Source: Haberlea rhodopensis
Lineage: Eukaryota; Streptophyta; Magnoliopsida; Lamiales; Gesneriaceae
Assembly: GCA_907163345.1 (NCBI GenBank)
Contig: CAJQUN010000015.1
Span: forward strand, 8,216,886 to 8,280,885
Direction: 5' to 3'
DNA: 64,000 bases
The position numbers were made by a program, and so were the translations under genes. Positions 55,580-64,000 of this stretch are shown here, piece by piece. Every line of letters starts with the position of its first letter. Within the stretch, counting starts at the first letter, position 1. Below the pieces are notes generated by a model. The model did not search any database. It was not told where the DNA came from and worked only from the letters and a program-made list of their open reading frames with translations.

Positions 55580-56932
55580 TCAACTCATTGCCCTCAAATA
55601 AATGAGGCAATCCGTAAGAAACTGATCAGCAACAACATTTGTTCCAGTGGGTGTCGAGACCATAAGAGGCGTGGGTAACGAAGACGTGCACATATGGTGT
55701 CTCTCCACAAAGCCAACAGATACAAAAGAGTGGAAGGCACCTGTATCTATCAAAATAAAAGCAGGGTGCGTAAATAAATGGCACGTACCAGCGATCACCT
55801 CCTCTGGGGCTGCCTGGGCCTGCTCTCTAGTCAGTTCATACACTTGCCCCTGGGACGGTCCCACTGTCTGACCTCCCGATGGTCGAGGCACAATCTGCTG
55901 CCTCTGATGCACTGTCATGTCCTCAAATCTCGGCATATTCACCTGGAAGTCTGTCTGACCTCCCCGAGTGGGGCAATACCGAGAGATATGGCCCATCTTG
56001 CCACAACTGTAACAAGCTGGGCAATTGATCGATGAGTGTGGCCCTCCACAATTATCACACCTTGTTTCCCACGTTCTTTTCACTTGCATGGGTCCCCGGT
56101 TGGCCAATAGATTGATCTTCCTATTCTCCTACTTTCGATTAAAAGATTTCTTCCCACTGAACCGAGAGGATGAAGAAGCACCACGAGGCTTAAATGACTC
56201 CCCTCGTGGCCTCAAGCTATCAGTAACTTGCCTCTGCTGTGGCACATGTGGGGGTAGAGCATTAGGATAGGCCCCAACTCCAATCTCTACCAGCTCTGCT
56301 ATAGTAAGAGCATCATCGAAAGAAGTGGGGTTGTTGGTGATAACCCGGTCAAACAGCTCCGGCCGCAACCCCTTCAAGAAGTGCCTCATCTTTGCATGTC
56401 CGTTTGTGGCAATATGAGGAACATACCTCAACAGAGAAGAATAGTGCATGGCATAGTCTGATACAGTCATGCCTCCTTGCCTCAAGTTTGTGAACTCATC
56501 CTCCTTTATCTGCCTCGCAGCAACAGAAAAATACCGGTTCCGAAACCGGGTCCTGAGGAGAGTCCAATCAATCAACATACCTTGAGCCCTCAATTCCATC
56601 ACCGTAGTCTTCCACCACATGGAAGGCTTCTTTGCTAGTTGGAACTCCGCCAACCTCAGCCATGCTGTCCTAGCACAAGGAGCGGACACAAATATCTGCT
56701 CCAGTCTCTCAAGCCACTCCTCAGCCTCTTCACCTGTCTCTGTCCCCTCAAACCGGGGCGGGTGGAAAGTCAGGAATTGAGTCAGTCTTAACTCCCCAGG
56801 TAGTAACAACTGAGCAACCGGTTCCACGCCCACGGCTGGTGGAGGTAAAGGATTTGTCTGACCAATACTTGCATTAACACTTCCAACATCACCTACCTCT
56901 TCATTGAGGTTTCCCAAGTTCATAGCCGCCAT
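55580..56932 (-). pseudogene. gag and protease start of Tekay-3
   Basis: Starts at ATG 56932 (MAAMNLGNLNEEV). The gag core has FRNRYFSVAARQIKEDEF and YSSLLRYVPHI. An in-frame stop at 56129-56131 interrupts it; the same frame resumes with two zinc knuckles (CDNCGGPHSSINC and CYSCGKMGHISRYC) and runs without a shift into the protease active site DTGAFHSFV. This shows that gag and pol of this family form one frame. Before the start, the TTGCAGC acceptor-like motif of the relatives reads TTACAAC, two G-to-A changes. Confidence 0.88.
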
Positions 56933-57128
56933 GTTGTAACACAAGGGTTAACAACAGTTCCAAAACAGACATATGTTATACCGTTTGATAACAGGAATGA
57001 TAATAAGCATGTTAGTATAACAATTCTATACACCAATATGCACCACATGCATAAACATGCCCAAATGTAACCACCTAGCCAACCATGCTAAGGCTACCCT
57101 TCACTCGTTCTCCGGTTCTCTAACCACT

Positions 57129-57140
57129 ACTCTGATACCA
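57129..57140 (-). other. primer-binding site of Tekay-3
   Basis: The minus strand reads TGGTATCAGAGT, one base away from the initiator-Met type site of the relatives. Confidence 0.88.
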
Positions 57141-57699
57141 CTAATGTAAGGACCATAGTTTCTTAAGTGCTGATTAAATGCATAATTAGAGCTAACATAC
57201 ATTATCAGAGTATAAAAGTTCGTGTTGAGACTTTGAGCCTTAAGAATTACATGCCAAGTTAAGGACTTTCAAATGGATTAATTACATTCTCTATCAAATG
57301 AATGTTATTCACTATAGCTTTACACTACTCCTAGAGTAGACACTATACAAAATAATCCTGTCCTTCCTTATCAAAAGCGTTCTTCACAAGCTCACCGCTT
57401 CAACCCGCCTTAGCCCCTTTATCATGCCAAAATGTACCTACAAGGACAACCCCCAAAACATGAGCATATAATAATCCATATCCAACACAATATGAATATA
57501 AGACGTAAATGCATAAACCGTAATAAACACTTCCTGTTTTTTCCATGCATTTTAAACGCTCACTTTTTGGTTGTCCATGTACCATAACTCATGAGTATAA
57601 TCAATAGATTATTTAATGGTTCCACACATGTCATGACATAACACCATTTCATTATCACCAATTACCAATCCCTAGTCTGTTATAATAGTGTATTTTAAT

Positions 57700-57890
57700 G
57701 CACCTTGCTTGTCATGACAGCGGCACTAATACCCCTCGCTTCGACATTTTAGCGGCATTGAATAACCTCGCGCAAATGCGACATGCGGCAATACACTCGC
57801 TTCAACATTTGGCGGCAAATCTTCTTTCCTCGCTACAATATGACAACGGCAAGTATTCTCTCATCGCTTCAAGTGACAGTGGCAAAGCAT
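57700..57890 (-). repeat. AGCG...CCGCT repeat cluster, Tekay-3 LTR
   Basis: Read on the minus strand, units run from CGAAGCGAGGG-like starts to GCCGCT-like ends. It is the diverged counterpart of 41888-42110. Confidence 0.6.
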
Positions 57891-58090
57891 TAAAATCAAC
57901 ACTCTATATAACCATGACTCATGGGATGTGCACCAAACAATCATCATATACATATGCAATCATAATGCATAATTCAACATGTATTTGCATCCACAATGCA
58001 CAATTCCACATATACTCGTATCCACAATGCATAATCAATGAGTATAATAGATACATGTATCGTTGGGTACCCGTACGTCTCTTTACGTAC

Positions 58091-58141
58091 CTTTCCAAAA
58101 GTAAGATTTGGTATGACTTCACTTCCTTGGTGTGTCGCCAC
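58091..58141 (-). other. candidate leader mini-exon, Tekay-3
   Basis: On the minus strand it is bounded by CCATCCCAG and GGAAAG/GTACGTAAAG, with CCTAATATTGG upstream as a possible branch site. Confidence 0.5.
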
Positions 58142-58242
58142 CTGGGATGGTTGTACACATTCACACAAACCAATATTAGGAGCCAATAATAGTCCAATAC
58201 CAAAAATCCCACAAAATAACTAAAAACACCCTTTTTGGTGTC

Positions 58243-58454
58243 TCGCGATCGATCGCCGCGAGGCCCCGATCGATCGCGAGATCACACTGCCCAAGTGTGA
58301 AATTTTCTGCAATCGGCGATCGATCGCCACATTTGGCGCGATCGATTGCCAGCTCCACCGATCGATCGCCCAAAAGTGGCGATCGATCGCCAAGCGCTTC
58401 TGGAGCGTACTGGTTGCTCGCGATCGATCGATCGCTTCAGGCGATCGATCGCCG
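58243..58454. repeat. CGATCGATCG palindrome cluster, Tekay-3 5' LTR
   Basis: The counterpart of 51343-51570 with several exact copies. One unit differs between the two LTRs. Confidence 0.9.
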
Positions 58455-58932
58455 CTGCCTGGGCTACGAAAATCTCCATTTTTGTACTACATTTTCTTCC
58501 CCATCTTCACCAACACGTACACCAACAAACCAATAACATAAAAACACTATAAACCTTCAACATACATCACAATACTACCCAAAAATCCAACACCCAAAAC
58601 AAAACCATATCATTCCAAAACAAACCCATTTCAAAACAACAAACACCAACTCAAATCAAAACCAAGCACCATTAAAACATCAAGGAGGGTTCCATACCTC
58701 TTATGGATTCCAAGTCTCACTAAAAATCTCACAAACTAAGCTTTTGTGAAGATTTCTCCTCCTCTTTTATGCCAATTTCGAAAATGGGTTGAGGGTAGGG
58801 TTTGGGAGAGTGATTTGGGGATTGTGGAAAAGGTGAAAGGTAAAGTGATGGGTAAGGTTGGGGGTAGAGGGGTATAACGGTGGGGGGGGGGGGGGGAGGG
58901 TGGTTAATTAAAACATGTACCCCAATTATTAG

Positions 58933-61511
58933 TGTGATGACCTGGGATTGGAGATGTTAATCCCAGAGTGTTAATAACCCCTAAAGATGTTTTACGTAGC
59001 GATTTGGAGTTTAATCGCGGTGTTGGGCCTTCTGGCTCGTCTATTTGAGTAATTGGGATCGTTGGATCTCGAGGTTGAGATTGTATTCTCATTTCGGTGA
59101 AAACCTGTAAGTTGGGTTTTTAATGCGTCTCGGGATCTCGGGTGCTTGGTGTGGGCACCGGTAGGGGGTTTTTGAGTTAGAGAGAGAATTTTTGAAAACA
59201 GATGATTTTTAATGAATCATGATGTATTTGTGGGGCTATTAGTATTTCGGGGTATTTTGCTATAAATACAAGTTGAACCCGAGATTTTTATTAAAATTTC
59301 ATTTCAGCCCCACCTTCCCTCCTTCTCTCTCTCCCCGCCGAAACCCGCCTGCTACAGTTCCCCCGCGCACGAAAACGCCGCGCCCGCCGCCGTCCGGCCG
59401 CCGTTCGGCGCGTGCGACCTATCACCGGCTTCGTCTCGACGAGACGCACCTTTCCCCTCCGTCAATTCGAAGTTTCATCGCGGTTTGAGTTCGGATTTTA
59501 CAGAAGAGCGGCGATCCCCAAATTCTAGGGTTTGTCGATTTTGGTCGATTTTCCTTCCGATTTTCGATTGGGTAACGTTCTTTACCTCTTTTTCGTCCCT
59601 CTCATGTAATTCCCTGCTTTATTTGGTGGATTTATGTTCGAATTTAAAGAACTTTAAGGGTTCGAATTTTAAAGGCTTGTTTGGTTCGAATTTATGCATT
59701 TTTCGTGGGTTAAGGTTCGAAAATTGTGATTTTTGACAGGGGTGTGGCAATTCTTGTTATGGGTCGTTTATTACATGTTTTAGATGTATAAGGATGTTTA
59801 ATTGTGTTCGAATTTATGGCTTTGAATTCGAATTTTGGGGATTTTTGGCAAGGGTGATGATTCTTGCTATTAATGGTTTAATTCACTTTTTAGATGAATT
59901 ATGGTGTTTAATTTGGGTTCGATTTGTGAGATAAGGGTTCGAAAATTTGTAGGGTATCCTTGAACAATTTTCGTTGTTGTCTCATTCGTTCCCCTCCCTG
60001 CATGTACTCTGCCCCGGGTCTTTTAAATGATTTATTGTCGTGTGTTGACGATATGTTGAGGGTTATGGGTGTGCTTGAGCATGGGTTGCATGTTCGTAAA
60101 TAATCGTGAATTATTTATCGTGTTAGCACATCATTCCTCGGGGCATGGAACTCGAGCAAGGTTTGGCTCGGACTTCGAGGATTTAAGGTACGTTTAGCGT
60201 ACGAGCATAGCTTAAATGATGTTTTACAAGTATGATGCATGATTTATACTACATGAAATGCTTTACTAAGATGGCACCGTGACTTGGTTACGTTATGTTG
60301 AATCACATGGTGAAATGCTTGGTGCCGCTATGAAGCGAGCAAATGATGGGTGTGGTCGCTACGGAGCGAACACCAGTAGTATGACGCTACTTTGAAGTAA
60401 GAAATGAAAATGTGGTGTTGATTAGATATCTAGGATATCTGTATTTTATTCCCTATTGGTAATGAATAGGAACAGAGACGTAGTTAATCAGAGAAGTGAT
60501 TAACTAGTATCGGAAGTTAAGGAAGTCTCAATATGATATCTAGAATTATGATAATTGCTAGATAAAGAAAGATGTTATGAAATGTTGTTAATTCGAAACT
60601 GGTTAGGGTTAACCAATATGATGATTAACTGCATATTCAAGATTTGATGATTTATCTGTTTTGAGAACAGGGTCATTACAGGGGTACGCTAGGATGAGGA
60701 TGATACCATCCAGGAAGTGTCACATATGTTCCACAATATTTACATTTTGTAAATTATGTATTATGTCATTATGATTATGAAATTGTGGAATTGGTATGCT
60801 CACCCCGTTGGGGGCTGTCTCTGTTGGGACAGGTGGACAGGTACATCGATGGCTTTGGAGATGAGCTCGAGCTGTTGATTGGATGTACTCCCAGGATCGT
60901 GGTACCAGGGCTTGAAGGAGCACGGTATCGTATAGAGTACCTATATATATATATACACCCATGATGGTTATACACATGATTATGATGCTCGCATGTGAGC
61001 ACGATGGTACTTGTATATGGGTTGTATATAAAGGCATGAGCCTTTCTCCCTCTCATTCTATGTTGCATGCAATTAGATGTAGAATTGCTAAAGGATTATG
61101 AGAGTCATTAGTGTATGTGGGTGTTGAAACCCACTTTTGTTGCCATATGTGTGGTGTCTTCCCTGGCTGGGAATTTACTTGATATTGCTGTATTCTGATG
61201 AGTATTATGTTTTCCCTGGCCGGGAATTATGTTGTGTGCTGTACTTTTATTTCGGGATAGCTCTATTTATGGGGAGACTCTGCCCAAATTTTTATAAAAG
61301 TCCACAATGTAAAAAGTGGTGTAATGGGCGAACTCTATGAGTCTCTTGTTGTTAGGATGGTAAACTTTTCACATGGTATGTTAAAGAAAACTTTGTAATT
61401 GCCATTCAATGGTATATTACCATCGGAGTTCCCGAATGATTTTATGGAAAGTATGTGCCACACAAAATGATTAATACACTAATCAAGGGTTAAGTATTTG
61501 GGGTCCTTACA
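58933..61511 (+). mobile_element. 5' LTR of a Tekay-type element (Tekay-4)
   Basis: Begins TGTGATGACC, ends CCTTACA, and is followed by the primer-binding site. It inserted into the Tekay-3 LTR (ATTAG precedes it). The TATA box TATAAATA is at 59261-59268. The leader start holds a CpG-rich stretch at about 59320-59470. A donor-like TTTAAG/GTACGTTTAG at 60187, AGCG...CGCTAC units (60320-60395) and an acceptor-like AACAG before GGTCATTACA (60671) align with the other families. No CGATCGATCG cluster is present here. The partner LTR is not in the window. Confidence 0.85.
60127..60187 (+). other. candidate leader mini-exon, Tekay-4
   Basis: Bounded by GTGTTAG and GATTTAAG/GTACGTTTAG. It is the weakest of the five candidates because the acceptor side is less conserved. 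Confidence 0.35.
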
Positions 61512-61879
61512 TTAGTGGTATCAGAGCAGTGGTTGCTCATTGGGGCTGTTGAGGGCCTAGGAAGTTATTGATAGCACATATTTATGCATGATGTCATTAA
61601 TGTTATATGACATGACTAATTGTTTATGTGCTTAAATGATATGAAAAGTAGTATTGCTAACCATTGTGGTTGCAGGAATCGTGTGGAACACGATAGGACG
61701 GCATTAATAGCGATGTCTAACACTCTATATGCTACGTGCCAAGGAACCTGATTTTGGAAGAAAATCAGGGAAAAGAAGGATATGATGTATTGTCTGAGGA
61801 CAGACTGGGTAGACAACCGACAGTGGAATACTTCGGTATGGTCTCAATTATTATTGAATATACTAATGCGTTTGTTCAT
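61512..61879 (+). mobile_element. leader and start of the internal region of Tekay-4, with primer-binding site
   Basis: The initiator-Met site TGGTATCAGAGC is at 61516-61527. A TTGCAG acceptor-like site at 61670-61675 lies where the gag start is expected, but the sequence after it does not read as gag. The internal region is therefore truncated or interrupted within about 200 bp. Confidence 0.7.
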
Positions 61880-62696
61880 GTAATGCTCAAGCAAGGAAGG
61901 TACGTAAGAAACGTACGAGCATCAAACGGTAACATATTCCTAAACTATGACCTTGCATTAATTGCATGAGTATTTATGATGATGATTATAATGATTATGA
62001 TGATGTTTATGATGATGTTTACGATGATGTTTACGATGATGATGATTATGATAATGTTTATGATGATGATGTTTACGATGATGTTTACGATGATGGTGAT
62101 CATGATGATGTTTATGATGACGTATATGAGAGTGGGTAAGATGCCCCTGTGGTAAGATGCCACACGATGTTTATGATATGGCAAGACGCCATATGATTGG
62201 GTAAGATGCCCCTGTGGTAAGATGCCACACAGTGTTTATGATATGGTAAGACGCCATATGATTGGGTAAGATGCCCATGTGGTAAGATGCCACACGATGA
62301 TTATATTATGGTAAAATGCCATATAACAGGGTAAGATGCCCATATGGTAAGAGACCATACAATGTTATTATGTGGTAAGACGCCACAGGGTAAGATGCCC
62401 ATATGGTAAGAGGCCATACAATGTTATTATGTGCTAAGACGCCACAGGGTAAGATGCCCATATGGTAAGAGGCCATACAATGTTATTATGTGGTAAGACG
62501 CCACAGGGTAAGATGCCCATATGGTAAGAGGCCATACAATGTTATTATGTGGTAAGACGCCACAGGGTAAGATGCCCATATGGTAAGAGACCATACAATG
62601 TTATTATGTGGTAAGACGCCACAGGGTAAGATGCCCATATGGTAAGAGACCATATGTTATTATGTGGTAAGACGCCACATGGTAAGATGCCCATAT
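61880..62696 (+). repeat. Tekay-2-like LTR fragment with 59-bp minisatellite
   Basis: From 61888 the sequence matches the Tekay-2 LTR from its GGTACGTAAGAAACG donor-like site onward: a GAT-rich repeat (61975-62115), then GGTAAGATGCC repeats. At 62320-62690 a unit of 59 bp (GGGTAAGATGCCCATATGGT then AAGAGGCCATACAATG, then GTGGTAAGACGCCACA) is repeated about six times, far more than in Tekay-2. The fragment ends at Tekay-5. There are no spacers, so it is not a CRISPR array. Confidence 0.8.
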
Positions 62697-63297
62697 TGTG
62701 ATACCCCCGAAATAATTATATGCAAATTGGGGATTTTGATGGTTTAATTGTACTGGGTTGTGATCAATTGTGTGAATCATGTTTTTATTGGGATTTTGGT
62801 ACATTATGGTAAAATGCCTTTTAAATATCATGTTGGGGTGTTTTATACACCATGGTAAATTGTGGAAGGCAATTGGTTTAATTAAATCATTTATACCCCA
62901 TTCCCCTTTAATTCCCATTACTTTACAACTTTCCCCAAAACCACCACCAAACCCTTCCTTTTCCCCATTTTTCGAAATTGTGCTCAAGGTTGGAGAGAAA
63001 ACCTTCAAGAAGCTTGCCTTGTGGGTTTTGGTGTGAGTTTTGTAGCCCCCTAGAGGTATGGATACCTCCCCATTGCTTTTATTGTGTTTGGTTTAAGATT
63101 GAAATGGTTTTGAAGGGTTTAAAATGGGTTTGGGTTGGATTGTTGTGGTTTTGTTTGGGGGTTGGTTTTATGGTTGTTTTAAGGTGTATTTTGAAGGGTT
63201 ATGATGTTATTTGAGTTGTTGGTTTGTTGGTTTTGTGTTGGAATGGGTTGGAATGATTTTGAGGTGCAAAAATGGAGATTTTTCGGGTTACAGGGGT

Positions 63298-63510
63298 CGG
63301 CGATCGATCGCCCATTTCAGGCGATCGATCGCGCCCAGGCAGTAGGCGTTGGAAGCTTTTGGCGATCGATCGCCACTCTTGGGCGATCGATCGGCGGGTC
63401 TGGCGATCGATCGCGCCAAGTGTGGCGATCGATCGCCGAAGGATGAAAAAATTTGGGGCTCGGGCAGTACGTTTGGGCGATCGATCGCCGTGATGGGCGA
63501 TCGATCGCGA
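63298..63510. repeat. CGATCGATCG palindrome cluster, Tekay-5 LTR
   Basis: Eight exact copies, mostly extended to GGCGATCGATCGCC. Reading frames through it on both strands give repeated AIDRS or GDRSP peptides and are artefacts. Confidence 0.92.
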
Positions 63511-63615
63511 AGGCTGAAATATTGGATTTTTGGATTTTTTTTTTGTGAAATTTTTGATATCGGACTATTATTGGCTCCTAATATCGATTTGTGTGAATGT
63601 GTAGAACCATCCCAG

Positions 63616-63671
63616 GTGGGCACACAGCATAGGAGATAAAGTCTACGATAATCTCCACTTTTGGAATCAAG
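63616..63671 (+). other. candidate leader mini-exon, Tekay-5
   Basis: Bounded by CCATCCCAG and GGAATCAAG/GTACGTAGTG, with CTCCTAATATCG about 35 nt upstream. Confidence 0.5.
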
Positions 63672-64000
63672 GTACGTAGTGAGACGTACGAGCATCGGAC
63701 GGTAAAACGTATTTATTACGCTTTGAATTGGTTATGCATTGTGGTTGCATACATGGTCTTGTTTATGCATTTTGGTTGCATATGTGATTGGATGTGCATT
63801 ACGGTTGCATATATATATATTGTGAGTCGAGATTATATCGTAGTGATGATAGAATACTTGCCGCTGTTATGTCGAAGCGATGATAGAATACTTGCCGCTG
63901 TCATATTTAGCGATGAAGAATATTTGCCGCAAATATGTCGAAGCGAAGGATAATGCCGCTGTCATATTGATGCGAGGGATATTATACCGCTAATATGTCG

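Larger units (their letters stand above)
50282..58932 (-). mobile_element. Tekay-type Ty3/gypsy element, minus strand, interrupted (Tekay-3)
   Basis: A minus-strand relative of Tekay-1. It has a complete 3' LTR (50282-52352), a degraded pol and gag, an initiator-Met type primer-binding site and a 5' LTR (57145-58932) that stops where Tekay-4 begins; the missing roughly 350 bp of that LTR should lie beyond the window. The likely target duplication next to 50282 is CATAG. LTR identity is visibly lower than in Tekay-1 and there are several indels, so it is older. Confidence 0.9.
57145..58932 (-). repeat. 5' LTR of Tekay-3, truncated by Tekay-4
   Basis: Matches the 3' LTR from 50282 up to about 52043, then stops at the Tekay-4 boundary (ATTAG, 58928-58932). 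It contains AGCG...CCGCT type repeats (57700-57890), the palindrome cluster (58243-58454), and a run of 15 G at 58882-58896. Confidence 0.88.
62697..64000 (+). mobile_element. 5' part of a Tekay-type LTR (Tekay-5), runs off the window
   Basis: Begins TGTGATACCCCC. It shows the TATA-proximal inverted repeat (around 62815-62850), a donor-like TAGAG/GTATGG at 63055, eight CGATCGATCG palindromes, mini-exon 63616-63671, and AGCG...CCGCT units from 63830. The first bases follow CATAT, a possible target duplication. No coding region is reached. Confidence 0.82.

Noticed and set aside
59273..59488. A proline- and arginine-rich frame in the Tekay-4 LTR
   Set aside because: It follows from the local CpG-rich composition in the leader. 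No family is recognised, so I note the composition and do not call a gene.
61945..62184. A minus-strand frame of mostly isoleucine, asparagine and valine
   Set aside because: It is the translation of a GAT-type microsatellite.
62120..62694. A regular repeat array that could suggest CRISPR
   Set aside because: Units are directly adjacent with no unique spacers, the DNA is a plant genome, and the repeat is an expanded LTR minisatellite.

Overview
The window is nuclear DNA from a flowering plant, probably a eudicot; I cannot name the species. It is AT-rich, its host genes have short introns with GT/AG borders, and most of it is plant transposable elements: Ty3/gypsy LTR retrotransposons of an Athila/Tat-like kind and of the chromodomain-bearing Tekay/Del kind, a hAT element, a Mutator-like (MULE) remnant, a foldback element and a MITE. 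Only two convincing host genes are present: an intronless F-box gene at 29538-30761 (+) and a four-exon universal stress protein gene at 32154-33855 (-).

Layout. 1-11075 (-): an Athila-like element (A, 1790-8686, target duplication CTCAT, gag and protease only) sits inside the gag region of an older Athila-like element (B), whose 5' LTR is 9671-11075. 11392-12722: a foldback element built from inverted minisatellite arms. 12973-16357: a hAT element with an 8-bp target duplication, short terminal repeats and an apparently intact 822-residue transposase with one intron. 17128-17773: a GC-rich-ended MITE. 17836-27282: a young Tekay-type element (Tekay-1, target duplication TGAAT) with an intact 1138-residue pol but a frameshifted gag. 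29538-33855: the two host genes. 34636-38702: a decayed MULE-like locus flanked by arrays of short hairpins. 39047-49025: an Athila-like solo LTR split by a second Tekay-type element (Tekay-2, 40070-48743, target duplication AATTT) that lacks gag. 49026-50281: a probable LTR remnant. 50282-58932 (-): Tekay-3, cut in its 5' LTR by Tekay-4 (LTR 58933-61511). The right end holds a further LTR fragment with a 59-bp minisatellite and the start of Tekay-5 (62697 onward).

The most interesting signal lies in the long LTRs and leaders of the Tekay-type families. They have diverged from one another, yet keep the same islands in the same order: a TATA-proximal inverted repeat, a splice-donor-like site, a cluster of CGATCGATCG palindromes, a branch-point-like CTAAT followed by a CAG acceptor, a 50-65 nt mini-exon ending in AAG before GTACGTA, AGCG...CCGCT repeats, another acceptor before GGACAACC, and a TTGCAG acceptor directly in front of the gag start. 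I infer a multi-intron 5' leader whose splicing would remove the primer-binding site, separating gag-pol mRNA from genomic RNA. The CGATCGATCG palindromes also occur in the unrelated Athila-like LTRs, there upstream of the TATA box where one can be seen. All coordinates and comparisons were made by eye.
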